This document shows positions 51,407 through 59,844 of a stretch of 64,000 nucleotides of DNA, one piece after another (positions within the stretch are counted from its first letter, which is position 1; each line of letters begins with the position of its first letter). Location of the stretch: contig QHSU01000055.1 of assembly GCA_003220535.1 (NCBI GenBank), positions 1-64,000 of the forward strand, given 5' to 3'. Source of the DNA: Candidatus Rokuibacteriota bacterium (GTDB taxonomy: Bacteria; Methylomirabilota; Methylomirabilia; Rokubacteriales; CSP1-6). A program made the position numbers and the translations under genes. Under the pieces are notes generated by a model. That model was given only the letters and a program-made list of their open reading frames with translations, was not told the DNA's origin and made no database searches.

Positions 51407-51712
51407 TCAGTACGCCGGGGGCGCGTAGACCGTCACGAAGAAAAGCGGGACCTCGCCGGCGTTCGTCACGTGGTGGCGCGTGCGCGCGGGGATCATGACG
51501 AGCGCCCCCGCGGCGGCCCGGTACTCTTTGTCGCCGATGCGGACGACTGCCTCGCCCTCGACGACGTAGATGACCTGATCGCCGTCGTGCTCCTCCTCGG
51601 GTCCCGCGTCCGCACCCGGAGCGATGGTCATGACGGCCGTCTGGCTGCGCGCGGTTTGCTGGAGCACCCGGAAGAACCGCCCGCGGTGGGCGAGCGCGTC
51701 GACGACGTCCAT
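51407..51712 (-). CDS. Cupin-domain protein
   Basis: 101 residues with both cupin motifs: AGPEEEHDGDQVIYVVEGEA and GALVMIPARTRHHVTNAG. It starts 9 bp after rpe and closes the yicC-to-rpe housekeeping operon. Metal-binding His/Glu residues are present. The role is unknown. Confidence 0.88.
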   Translation of the reverse strand: MDVVDALAHRGRFFRVLQQTARSQTAVMTIAPGADAGPEEEHDGDQVIYVVEGEAVVRIGDKEYRAAAGALVMIPARTRHHVTNAGEVPLFFVTVYAPPAY

Positions 51713-51721
51713 AAAAACGCG

Positions 51722-52375
51722 CTACGCCGGCGTCGCGGCGGCGCGCAGCGCCCTGACTGCCGCCGCGGGGTCGGCGGCGCCGAAGATCGCCGAGCCGGCC
51801 ACGAGGGTCGAGGCCCCGTCCTCGGCCAGGGACTTCGCGAGATCCGCCTTCACACCGCCGTCGACCGAGACCTCTACGGGCCGCCCGGCCAGCAGGGATC
51901 TGACCTCGCGGATCTTGCGGTGCGCGGCCGGGATGAACGACTGGCCGCCGAACCCGGGGTTCACCGACATCACGAGCACGAGGTCGAGGTCGTCGAGCAC
52001 GAACTCGAGCGCGGAGGGCGGCGTCGACGGGTTCAGCGCGACACCCGCCCGCGCGCCGAGCTCGCGGATCTGAGCGAGCGTGCGCGCCAGATGCGGGCAG
52101 GTCTCGATGTGTATGGTGACCATGTCGGCGCCCGCCGCCACGAACTCGGGGATGTAGCGCTCCGGCTCGACGATCATCAGGTGCACGTCGAGCGGAAGGC
52201 GCGTCCGCTTGCGGATCGCCCCGACGACGACGGGACCGATCGTGATGTTGGGAACGAATCGTCCGTCCATGACGTCGACGTGGAGCTGGTCGGCGCCGCC
52301 GGCCTCGACGCGCGCGATGTCGGTGCCGAGGGCGGCGAAGTCGGCCGAGAGAATCGAGGGCGCGATCTTGATCAC
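51722..52375 (-). CDS. rpe: Ribulose-phosphate 3-epimerase
   Basis: 217 residues. IKIAPSILSADFAALGTDIA, LHVDVMDGRFVPNITIGPVV, DLVLVMSVNPGFGGQSFIPA and VSVDGGVKADLAKSLAEDGA are diagnostic, with the metal ligands His/Asp. It interconverts ribulose-5-P and xylulose-5-P. 21 bp after rsmB. Confidence 0.97.
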   Translation of the reverse strand: MIKIAPSILSADFAALGTDIARVEAGGADQLHVDVMDGRFVPNITIGPVVVGAIRKRTRLPLDVHLMIVEPERYIPEFVAAGADMVTIHIETCPHLARTLAQIRELGARAGVALNPSTPPSALEFVLDDLDLVLVMSVNPGFGGQSFIPAAHRKIREVRSLLAGRPVEVSVDGGVKADLAKSLAEDGASTLVAGSAIFGAADPAAAVRALRAAATPA

Positions 52376-52396
52376 TGCGCAGTTATACCCCGAAAG

Positions 52397-53824
52397 CTAG
52401 GAGCGACGGAAGCGGACGGCCGTGAACCCGTCCGTGCCGAGGCGGTGCGGCAGGCACCGGAGCCAACCGTCGGGGTCGAGTGGCAGCGGGAACTCGTCGG
52501 GCGGATCGGTCTTGAAGTCCGGATGGGCGGCGAGGAAGGTCCCGACGACCTGCTCGTTCTCCTCGGGCTCGAGCGAGCACGTGGCATAGACGAGCCGGCC
52601 GCCGGGCCTGACCATCGTCGCCGCGGCCGCCACGATCTCGAGTTGGCGTCGGCTCGCCAGTCCCAGGTCGGAAGGCTGACGCCGCCACTTCACCTCGGGA
52701 TTGCGTCTCAACACGCCCAGGTTCGAGCAGGGCGCGTCGACGAGAACGCCGTCGCACGCAGCGCGGAAGGCCGGCGCCAGGGCCTCGACCGGTCCGTGTC
52801 GGGCCTCGATGATCGTGATCCCGAGCCGCGCGGCCGCCTCCCCGACCCGCGCCAGGCGCGCGGGCTCTCGATCGAAGGCGAGGACGCGGCCCCGGTTTTC
52901 CATGAGCGCGGCGACGTGGGTCGTCTTGGTGCCGGGCGCGGCGCACACGTCGGCAACCGTGGTGCCGGGCGCGGGCGCGAGCAAGCGCGCGACCAGCATC
53001 GAGGCTTCGTCCTGCACGGCGAAGCTCCCGTCGGCAAAGGCGCGCCACTCGCCCGGCGCGCCGCCGGGTCCCACGACGAGCCCCTCGGGCGCCAGGCGCG
53101 TCGATCGCCCGGCGAGCCCTTCCTCGGCTGCCAGGCGCGCGGCGAGCGCGTCGCGCGTGATCCGCAGCGTGTTCGTGCGCAACGTCAGGGGTGGCCGCTC
53201 GTTCAGGGCTCGCATCAGCGCCTCGGCGTCCTCGCGGCCGTATCTCGCCACCCACCGCTCGACGAGCCACGTGGGGAACGAGCAGCGCGTCGCCAGCGCG
53301 TCGTTGGGGTCCCGCGGCGGCGCCGGCTCGCGCTCGCGCGCGCCGCGCCGGGAGAAGGACCGGAGCACCGCGTTGACGAAGGCGCTCACACCGGGGGTGC
53401 GCGGGGCGAGCGTGACCGCGTCATTGACGGCGGCGAACGCCGGCACGCGCTCGAGGAACGCGATCTGGTACGCGGTCATTCGCAGGATCACCCGCACGCG
53501 GGGATCGAGCGACTCGAGCCGGCGACGGGAGTGCGGCGCCAGGACCCAGTCGAGGTAGCGTTGCCAGCGGAGCGTTCCGAACAGGAGCTCCGTCGCCAGC
53601 GCGGCGTCACGGGCCTCGAGCCGGCGCGCGCCAAGCTCGGCCTCGAGCGCGATGTCCGCAAAGCTCGCGTCCGCTTCGACGCGCTCCAGCACCGTCACCG
53701 CGACCTCGCGCGCCGGCGAGGGGCGCAGGGGGGGCGAGGGCGGGGTCCGGGGCGAGTGGGGTTCTCGAAGCCCCGGACCCCGCCCGCGCCCCCCCTGCGC
53801 CCCTCGCCGGCGCGGCGGTGTCAT
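52397..53824 (-). CDS. rsmB: 16S rRNA (cytosine967-C5)-methyltransferase RsmB
   Basis: 475 residues as read from ATG 53824, which overlaps the fmt stop (ATGA). A NusB-like N-domain (PAREVAVTVLERVEADASFA) is followed by the SAM-binding methyltransferase domain: VADVCAAPGTKTTHVAALME, VDAPCSNLGVLRRNPEVKWR (catalytic Cys) and LVYATCSLEPEENEQVV (second Cys). Codons about 4-38 are encoded by a 104-bp palindrome and give a Pro/Arg/Gly-rich stretch not found in RsmB. A GTG at 53698 with GAGG upstream would skip it but also remove conserved residues. Both starts are possible. Confidence 0.92.
   Translation of the reverse strand: MTPPRRRGAQGGRGRGPGLREPHSPRTPPSPPLRPSPAREVAVTVLERVEADASFADIALEAELGARRLEARDAALATELLFGTLRWQRYLDWVLAPHSRRRLESLDPRVRVILRMTAYQIAFLERVPAFAAVNDAVTLAPRTPGVSAFVNAVLRSFSRRGAREREPAPPRDPNDALATRCSFPTWLVERWVARYGREDAEALMRALNERPPLTLRTNTLRITRDALAARLAAEEGLAGRSTRLAPEGLVVGPGGAPGEWRAFADGSFAVQDEASMLVARLLAPAPGTTVADVCAAPGTKTTHVAALMENRGRVLAFDREPARLARVGEAAARLGITIIEARHGPVEALAPAFRAACDGVLVDAPCSNLGVLRRNPEVKWRRQPSDLGLASRRQLEIVAAAATMVRPGGRLVYATCSLEPEENEQVVGTFLAAHPDFKTDPPDEFPLPLDPDGWLRCLPHRLGTDGFTAVRFRRS
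53710..53813. repeat. 104-bp near-perfect palindrome at the 5' end of rsmB
   Basis: Arms 53710-53753 and 53770-53813 are 44 nt each and reverse complements with one mismatch, around a 16-nt loop. Extremely GC-rich. It lies just inside the rsmB reading frame, downstream of the fmt/rsmB stop-start overlap. It lacks the core of the palindromic elements at 11.6, 14.2 and 43.3 kb, so it is a different class. In RNA it would be a very stable hairpin over the start of rsmB. Confidence 0.9.
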
Positions 53825-54843
53825 GGTCGGGCCCTGGAGGTGTCGGGGTTCGCGAACGTAGCGCCCGGGGCGAGGCGCGCGCCCCGGAGATATTCCGCCC
53901 AGGACATCGCGCGGCGATTCTCCGGCTGAACTTCGATGGGACGAAGCCAGCCTTCGGCGGTGGCGATGGCAAGCTCCTCGCTATCGGGGCGAGGGCGAGC
54001 CAGCGTGCCCGGCGGATCCGTCGGCCCTGTGCCGGAGGCGGTTGCCCGCCAGATCGTGAGCGCGCCGGCACGACTCAGCGTGATGGCGCCCGGCCAGGGG
54101 TTGCAGCCTCGGACGATGTTGACGAGCTCCCGCGCCGCGCGGTGCCAATCGAGATGGCCGTCGCTCCGCTTCAGTCGCGGCGCGAGCGTCGCGTCCTCGT
54201 GACGCTGGGGCTCGGGCGTCAGCGCATCGAGCCGCGCGAGCGTCTCGACCAGGACGTCGGCGCCGAGTGAGGCGAGCCGCGTGGCCAGCTCGCCGGCGGT
54301 CTCCGCGGGACCGATGTTCAGAGACGCCCTGAGCAGGATCGGCCCGGTGTCCATGCCCTCGTCCATCTGGAACGTGGTGATCCCCGTGACGGTCTCGCCG
54401 CGCATGATCGCCCACTGGATCGGCGCCGCGCCCCGATAGCGAGGCAGGAGCGAGCCGTGGACGTTGATCGAGCCGCGCCGGGGCGCGTCGAGCACCGCCT
54501 TCGGGAGGATCTGGCCGAACGCGACGACCACCGCCACGTCGGTGCCGAGCGCGCGGAAGCGCGGGGCCCATTCGGGATCGCGCACCCGGGCGGGCTGGAT
54601 GACCTCGAGCCCTGCGGCCAGCGCGCGCGTCTTGACCGGTGGTGGGGTCAGGCGCCGTCCGCGGTGCGCCGGCCGGTCGGGCTGGGTGACGACGGCGACG
54701 ACCTCGTGATGGCGCAGGACCGCCTCGAGGGTCGGCAGGGCGAACTCGGGCGTGCCGTAGAAGAGAACCTTAAAGCGCGAAGGCGTGGCGGGAGGCGTCC
54801 TCGCGGAGACCTTCCTTCTTGATCTTCCGCTTGATGCGGTCAC
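53821..54843 (-). CDS. fmt: Methionyl-tRNA formyltransferase
   Basis: About 340 residues. KVLFYGTPEFALPTLEAVLR, VVTQPDRPAHRGRRLTPPPV, INVHGSLLPRYRGAAPIQWA (catalytic Asn/His) and MDEGMDTGPILL (Asp) are intact, with the C-terminal OB-like domain. It formylates initiator Met-tRNA. The family start would be about at KVLFYGTPEF, but no ATG/GTG/TTG lies there; the first usable in-frame start is ATG 54843, overlapping def by 74 bp and adding an unconserved basic leader. It ends with ATGA overlap to rsmB. Confidence 0.95.
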   Translation of the reverse strand: MTASSGRSRRKVSARTPPATPSRFKVLFYGTPEFALPTLEAVLRHHEVVAVVTQPDRPAHRGRRLTPPPVKTRALAAGLEVIQPARVRDPEWAPRFRALGTDVAVVVAFGQILPKAVLDAPRRGSINVHGSLLPRYRGAAPIQWAIMRGETVTGITTFQMDEGMDTGPILLRASLNIGPAETAGELATRLASLGADVLVETLARLDALTPEPQRHEDATLAPRLKRSDGHLDWHRAARELVNIVRGCNPWPGAITLSRAGALTIWRATASGTGPTDPPGTLARPRPDSEELAIATAEGWLRPIEVQPENRRAMSWAEYLRGARLAPGATFANPDTSRARP

Positions 54844-55294
54844 GCGTCACGGCGTCGACGCGGTCGATGAAGAGCACGCCGTCGAGGTGGTCGATCTCGT
54901 GCTGCAAGACCCGCGCGCGCAGGCCGCGGGCGTTGATCGTCAGGAGCTTGCCGTCGAGGGCGTGCGCCTCGACCTTCACCCACGCGGCGCGCGTGACCGG
55001 GGCGAACACGCCCGGAATCGACAGGCATCCTTCCTCGCCGACCGCCTCGCCGCCCTGCTCGACGATCGCCGGGTTCAGGAGCGCCTGCACGCTCCGGCCC
55101 TCCTCGTCGGCGACGACGATGAGCCGGAGCGAGATCCCCACCTGAGGCGCGGCGAGCCCGATGCCGACCTCGTCGTACATCGTGTCGGTCATGTCCGCGA
55201 TGATCGCTCTGAGCTCGGGAGTCACCTCGCCCACCGGCAAGGCTCGCTGCCGGAGCGCCGGATCGCCGTATTTCCGGACTCTCAGAACTGCCAT
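54770..55294 (-). CDS. def: Peptide deformylase
   Basis: 174 residues. All three motifs: GIGLAAPQVG, EEGCLSIPGV (Cys metal ligand) and LQHEIDHLDGVLFIDRV (HExxH-type QHEIDH). It removes N-formyl from nascent proteins; paired with fmt. It overlaps priA by 13 bp upstream. The C-terminal tail (KREIKKEG-like, RIKRKIKKEGLREDASRHAF) is typical. Confidence 0.98.
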   Translation of the reverse strand: MAVLRVRKYGDPALRQRALPVGEVTPELRAIIADMTDTMYDEVGIGLAAPQVGISLRLIVVADEEGRSVQALLNPAIVEQGGEAVGEEGCLSIPGVFAPVTRAAWVKVEAHALDGKLLTINARGLRARVLQHEIDHLDGVLFIDRVDAVTRDRIKRKIKKEGLREDASRHAFAL

Positions 55295-57099
55295 TCGACC
55301 GGATCGACCTCCACGTCAAATATACCGCGGCTCCCCGCTCGCGGTGTTTTGAACTCGCGCAGCGCTTCGTCGAGAAGGCGCGGCAGATCGGCGTCGCCCT
55401 TCGCGACGACCCGCTGAGCGCGGTCCTTTCGGTCGGCCACCGGCGGGTACACCGTGAGCCCCCGGCGCCCACGCAGCGCGGCGCCGACCGCCTCGGCCAG
55501 CCGGCGCGTGTCGGCGGACGGCCCGGCGCGGACCGTGACGACAGCGAGGCGGCGGAAGGGCGGGTAGCCGAGCTCGGCGCGGAATTTCAGCTCCTGCCGG
55601 TAGAACGCGCGGAGGCTCTGGCGGGCGACCGCCTCGAACGCGTAGTGCCCGGGGTTCTGCGACTGGATGATGAGAGCGCCGTCGGCGGCGACTCGCTCGG
55701 CGGCCGCCCACGCGAGCGCGAGCGTGCGCTCTCCGGCGCGGAAATCCGGCGCCCGGAGGAGCTGGTCCGGCGACACGAACGCCGCGAGCCCGAGCGCCGC
55801 CGGACCGAAGAGGCGTAGCGCGCCGCGGGTGCCGATCACGACGTCGGCGGCCGCGGCCGCCGCGCGCTGCGCTTCGCCGCGGGCGGACCGTGCTGCCTCG
55901 GCATCCCAGCGCGCGATGCGCGCGTCGGGGAAGCGGCGGCGGACCGCGTGCTCGACGCGCTCGGCCCCCCAGCCGAACGGCGAGAGGCGTCGGCCGTGAC
56001 AGGTGGCGCAGGTGTCGGGCAGGGGGTGCGAGGCGGCGCAGAGCCGGCAGACGAGCCGCGCGGCGGCGCGCGAGTAGGCGAGCGCGATCGCGCACTCGTC
56101 GCAACGGACCACGGTTCCGCACTCGTCGCAGGCGAGCGACGACGTGAGCCGGCTCACCGCGAGGAAGACGCGGCGCCGGGCGGCCAGCGCTTCGCGGATC
56201 GCGCGGGAGACCGACGGGGTGAGCGGCTCGCGCCGGAGGATCCCTCGGGTGTCGGCGACGCTCACCGCCGGCCACGGGCCGGGCTCGCGCGCGGGCATGT
56301 CCACCAGCCCCGCCTCGGCGCGCCACCAGGCCTCGACGCTCGGCGTGGCGGACGTGAGCAGCAGGGCGAGCGGCTCACGCGCGGCGCGCTCGAGCGCGAC
56401 GTCGCGCGAGTGCATGCGTGGCGGTCCTGGCGGCTTGTGGGCGGCCTCGTGCTCGTCGATCAGCGCGAGGGTGGCCGGCGGCGGGAGCGGAGCGAGCAGC
56501 GCCGACCGGGTCCCGGCGGCGAGCCCCGCCGATCCGTCGCGGAGGGCGCTCCACGCGGCCGCCCGCTCCTCGTCGGGTACGCCCGAGTCGAGTCTCACGA
56601 CGCGGTCGATCTTCGCGAGTCGCTGCGCCCACCGGGCCGCTGTCTCGATGTCGGCCGTGATCACGAGTACCGCGCCCTTCGCCGCCTCGATGCGCTCGAG
56701 CAGCCGCTTCTCCCGGCCCGCGCCCACCAGGAGCTCCGGCTTGGGCGCCGCCGGCGTATCGGCGCGCCGCGGGCTCTCGCGAGAGCCGCTGGCGGCCGCG
56801 CTCGCCGCCGGCGGGAGGAGCGCCGCGCAGGTCGAGCCGACGGACGAGAGGCTCTGCGCCGCGATCCAGTGGACGAGGTCGAGCTGTGCCGGCGAGAGCA
56901 CGGGTTCGCGATCGACGAGGCGGTCGAGCGGCTTGAGCCGCGGGTCGGCCCCGTCGCGCAACGCCACGATCATCCCGACGCGTGACGCGCCCCGGAGTGG
57001 GGCCTGCGCGCGCTGGCCGGGGACGACCGTCCAGTCGTCGGGCACGCGATAGGAAAACGAATGACCCATCGGAGCGTCGAAGGCGACCTCCGCGATCAT
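55282..57099 (-). CDS. priA: PriA-family primosomal protein N', lacking a recognisable Walker A
   Basis: 605 residues, shorter than usual (about 730). N-terminal DNA-binding domain IAEVAFDAPMGHSFSYRVPD is present, as are the zinc-binding cysteines (CDECGTVVRCDEC, CRLC, CATCHGRR) and the C-terminal domain (YRQELKFRAELGYPPFRRLA). Where GxxGSGKT should be, the text is LLVGAGREKRLLERI, and DEEH is replaced by IDEHEAAHK. ATP hydrolysis is probably lost, as in actinobacterial PriA-like proteins annotated as 'probable' PriA. It likely still organises replication restart by binding forks. It starts immediately after udg. Confidence 0.88.
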   Translation of the reverse strand: MIAEVAFDAPMGHSFSYRVPDDWTVVPGQRAQAPLRGASRVGMIVALRDGADPRLKPLDRLVDREPVLSPAQLDLVHWIAAQSLSSVGSTCAALLPPAASAAASGSRESPRRADTPAAPKPELLVGAGREKRLLERIEAAKGAVLVITADIETAARWAQRLAKIDRVVRLDSGVPDEERAAAWSALRDGSAGLAAGTRSALLAPLPPPATLALIDEHEAAHKPPGPPRMHSRDVALERAAREPLALLLTSATPSVEAWWRAEAGLVDMPAREPGPWPAVSVADTRGILRREPLTPSVSRAIREALAARRRVFLAVSRLTSSLACDECGTVVRCDECAIALAYSRAAARLVCRLCAASHPLPDTCATCHGRRLSPFGWGAERVEHAVRRRFPDARIARWDAEAARSARGEAQRAAAAAADVVIGTRGALRLFGPAALGLAAFVSPDQLLRAPDFRAGERTLALAWAAAERVAADGALIIQSQNPGHYAFEAVARQSLRAFYRQELKFRAELGYPPFRRLAVVTVRAGPSADTRRLAEAVGAALRGRRGLTVYPPVADRKDRAQRVVAKGDADLPRLLDEALREFKTPRAGSRGIFDVEVDPVEWQF

Positions 57100-57798
57100 T
57101 TATCGCGTCCGGCGGCGGTCGTACTCCCGTCGGGCGAGCTGGAGGTCCTCCCACGCCATGCGCTTGTACTCGTCACCGGGGTTGCGCAGGAGAAATGCGG
57201 GATGGAAGGTGGGGATCAGCACGGCGGACCCATATGGGTGCACACGACCGCGAAGCTTGCCGATAGGCTCGCGGGTACCGAGCAGGCTCTGGCTCGCGAC
57301 GCTGCCGAGTGCGAGCACGACCTTGGGCTGGAGCACCGCGAGCTGGGCCGCCAGGAACGGCGCGCACGCCGCGAGCTCGTCGGCTTCGGGATTTCTATTT
57401 CCGGGAGGCCGACATTTGACCGCGTTCGTAATGAACACGGCGTCGCGCGACAGCTCGACCTTCCGGGCTTCGAGCATCTTCGTGAGAAGCTGCCCGGCGC
57501 GCCCGACAAAGGGCAGCCCCTGGGCGTCCTCGTCCGCGCCCGGGCCCTCGCCGATGACGACGAATTCCGCTCGCGGGTTCCCGGAGCCGAACACGACCGT
57601 CGAGCGCCCCTCGCAGAGCTTGCACTTGCGGCAGCCCTGGAGAGCTTTCTCCTGCGCCCGGAGCGCCGCCGCGGGATCGAGCAGGTAGTCGCCGGCGAGC
57701 GAGAGCTCGGTGAGCCCGAGATCGCGGTGGTGGCGCAGGGTCTCGCCGAGCGCGCCGAGGGCCTCGGCGAGGGTCGCGCGCGGATCGGCGGTCGCCAT
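57100..57798 (-). CDS. udg: Type 4 (Fe-S) uracil-DNA glycosylase
   Basis: 232 residues. Fe-S ligands C56, C59, C129 and C145 (GCRKC; NAVKCRPPGNRNP; AACAPFL). Active-site motif VIGEGPGADEDAQGLPFVGR and HPAFLLRN. The N-terminal helical extension is common in family 4. It excises uracil from DNA. No separate DNA-polymerase-like N domain. It starts 5 bp after coaBC; its TAA ends at the priA start. Confidence 0.95.
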   Translation of the reverse strand: MATADPRATLAEALGALGETLRHHRDLGLTELSLAGDYLLDPAAALRAQEKALQGCRKCKLCEGRSTVVFGSGNPRAEFVVIGEGPGADEDAQGLPFVGRAGQLLTKMLEARKVELSRDAVFITNAVKCRPPGNRNPEADELAACAPFLAAQLAVLQPKVVLALGSVASQSLLGTREPIGKLRGRVHPYGSAVLIPTFHPAFLLRNPGDEYKRMAWEDLQLARREYDRRRTR

Positions 57799-57803
57799 GC
57801 GCG

Positions 57804-59021
57804 CTAGGCGGGGGTCTTCCTGGTGATGCCGGCGCGCAGGCCGAGGACGTGCGAGAGGATCGCGTCGGCGACCGCGGCCTTCGGCATCCGCGGCAACTCG
57901 CGCGTGCCGCCCCAGCGGTCGAGCAGCAGCACCTCGTTGTCCTCGGCGTCGAAGCCGATGCCCTGCTGACTCACGTCGTTCGCCACCAGGAGGTCGATCC
58001 CCTTGCTCTCGAGCTTCGCGCGCGCGTGTTCGGCGACGTCGTGGGTCTCGGCGGCGAACCCGACGACGAACGCGGTCGTGCCTCGCGCCGCGACCTCCGC
58101 GAGGATGTCCGGGTTCGGCGTCAGCTCGAGGGTGAGATCGCGCTTGCCCTTGATCTTCACGCTCGAGGCCTGCTTGGTGCGGTAGTCGGCGACCGCCGCC
58201 GCCTTGACGACGATCGTCGCGCGGTCGAGGTGCTGGAGCACCGCTTCGCGCATGTCCTCGGCGGTCTGCACCGGGACGAAGACGGCGCCGGGCGGCGGCG
58301 TGAGCGCGGTCGGGCCGGAGATCAGCGTGACCTCCGCGCCGCGCCGCAGCGCGGCCACCGCCAGGCCGTAGCCCATCTTGCCCGACGACCGGTTGGAGAT
58401 GTACCGCACCGGATCGATGGGCTCGCGCGTCGGACCGGCGGTGACGAGCAGCCGGTCGCCGGCGAGGTCGCGGACCGGCGCCAGCAGGCGGCGCAGCGCC
58501 TCGACGATATCGTCGACCTCTGGGAACCGTCCCTTGCCGCTCTGGCCCGAGGCGAGGGCGCCCGTGTCCGGCTCGAGCACGGTGACGCCCCGGCGACGCA
58601 ACGTGACGACGTTGGCCGCCACCGCCGGGTGGTCCCACATGCCGCCGTCCATCGCCGGCACCATGAGCACCGGCGCGCGGGCCGCGAGCAGCAGGGTCGT
58701 CAGGAAATCGTCGGCGATGCCGTGGGCGGCCTTGGCGAGGACGTTCGCGGTGGCCGGCGCCACGACGACCGCGTGGCAGCGCTCGGCGAGGGCGACGTGC
58801 TCGACGGCGTCGGTGCTCTGCGGGTCGAAGAGGTTCGAGAGCACCGGACGCCCGGACAGGGTGCGGAACGTGAGCGCCCCGACGAACTCGCGGGCGTGCT
58901 CGGAGAGACAGACGCTGACCGAGGCGCCGAGCCGGGTCAACTCGCGCAGCAGGTACACCGCCTTGTAGGCGGCGATCGACCCGGTGACGCCCAGAATCAG
59001 CTCGCGGCCCTCGAGGCTCAT
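57804..59021 (-). CDS. coaBC: Bifunctional phosphopantothenoylcysteine decarboxylase/synthetase
   Basis: 405 residues. The N-terminal flavoprotein half (LGVTGSIAAYKAVYLLRELT, VAPATANVLAKAAHGIADDF, VPAMDGGMW) is CoaC; the C-terminal half (VTAGPTREPIDPVRYISNRS, SSGKMGYGLAVAALRRGAEV, VKAAAVADYRT) is CoaB. At the position of E. coli Dfp Cys158 (ACGxxGxGR) the sequence is LASGQSGKGRF, with Ser. The PAMN motif is PAMD. Catalysis of the decarboxylase may depend on other residues; Ser at this position may be common in distant homologues. It overlaps rpoZ by 4 nt. Confidence 0.95.
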   Translation of the reverse strand: MSLEGRELILGVTGSIAAYKAVYLLRELTRLGASVSVCLSEHAREFVGALTFRTLSGRPVLSNLFDPQSTDAVEHVALAERCHAVVVAPATANVLAKAAHGIADDFLTTLLLAARAPVLMVPAMDGGMWDHPAVAANVVTLRRRGVTVLEPDTGALASGQSGKGRFPEVDDIVEALRRLLAPVRDLAGDRLLVTAGPTREPIDPVRYISNRSSGKMGYGLAVAALRRGAEVTLISGPTALTPPPGAVFVPVQTAEDMREAVLQHLDRATIVVKAAAVADYRTKQASSVKIKGKRDLTLELTPNPDILAEVAARGTTAFVVGFAAETHDVAEHARAKLESKGIDLLVANDVSQQGIGFDAEDNEVLLLDRWGGTRELPRMPKAAVADAILSHVLGLRAGITRKTPA

Positions 59022-59230
59022 GCCTTGGGCGCGTCCTCTTCCTTGACGCGGTACTCGACCTTGGCTGCCGCGATCTCCTCCAGCGCACCGCTGGTCGGCT
59101 TCTTGTGCCGACTCTCCACGCGCGGCGCCGCGCCCCGGTTGAGCTGGCGCGACCGCTTCGCGGCGAGGACGACGAGCAGGTACCGGTTCGAGACCTTGTT
59201 CAAGGCGCTTTCAAGCGAAGGGAATGCCAT
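59018..59230 (-). CDS. rpoZ: RNA polymerase omega subunit
   Basis: 70 residues: PSLESALNKVSNRYLLVVLA and AAKRSRQLNRGAAPRV are the omega core (binds beta'). The C-terminal SGALEEIAAAKVEYRVKEED is typical. It lies between gmk and coaBC with one- and four-base overlaps, the common bacterial arrangement. Confidence 0.95.
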   Translation of the reverse strand: MAFPSLESALNKVSNRYLLVVLAAKRSRQLNRGAAPRVESRHKKPTSGALEEIAAAKVEYRVKEEDAPKA

Positions 59231-59844
59231 CAATTGTGTACCTCCAGGTCGGGAAGGGTAAGGTCGAGGCGTGCCACACGACAGCGCTCGGCCATGATGA
59301 TCGACTCGAGCTGTTCCATCGCCTCCTTCACGTCGCGGTTCACGATCAGGTAGTCGTAACGCCGCCACAACGCGATCTCCTCGCGGGCCCGGACCAGGCG
59401 CCGCTCGATCTCCACGTTCGCGTCGGACCGCCGCTCGCGGAGCCGCTGCTCCAGCTCCTTCACCGACGGCGCCACGATGAAGATCAGCACCGCGTCCGGG
59501 TAGCGTGCCCGGAGCTGCGCGGCGCCCTGCGTGTCGATGTCCAGCAGCACATCGCGCCCCGCGGCCAGGGCGTCCTCGAGCGCGCGCGCCCGCGTGCCGT
59601 AGAGGTTGCCGTGCACGGTCGCCCACTCGGCGAGCTCCCCGGCGCCGAGCATCGCCCGGAACTCGGGCTCGCCGACGAAGCGGAAGTCCACGCCGTCGAT
59701 CTCGCCCGGCCGCGGCGGCCGCGTGGTCACCGAAACCGAGTACGCCAGGTCGGGCAGGCGCAGCCGGATCTCGCGGCACAGCGTCGTCTTGCCGGCCCCG
59801 GAAGGTGCCGAGACGACGAACAGCGTGCCGCGACGGCTAATCAC
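59230..59844 (-). CDS. gmk: Guanylate kinase
   Basis: 204 residues. P-loop APSGAGKTT, YSVSVTTRPPRPGEIDGVDF, VHGNLYGTRARALEDAL, LLDIDTQGAAQLRARYPDAV. It phosphorylates GMP to GDP. GTG start at 59844 overlapping the remA-like gene by 8 nt; the stop shares one base with the rpoZ start. Confidence 0.97.
   Translation of the reverse strand: MISRRGTLFVVSAPSGAGKTTLCREIRLRLPDLAYSVSVTTRPPRPGEIDGVDFRFVGEPEFRAMLGAGELAEWATVHGNLYGTRARALEDALAAGRDVLLDIDTQGAAQLRARYPDAVLIFIVAPSVKELEQRLRERRSDANVEIERRLVRAREEIALWRRYDYLIVNRDVKEAMEQLESIIMAERCRVARLDLTLPDLEVHN

Noticed and set aside
51470..53929. 819-codon plus-strand open frame over rpe and rsmB
   Set aside because: It is antisense to two clearly conserved genes and its translation is Arg/Gly/Asp/Glu-rich with no domain; a shadow of high GC content.
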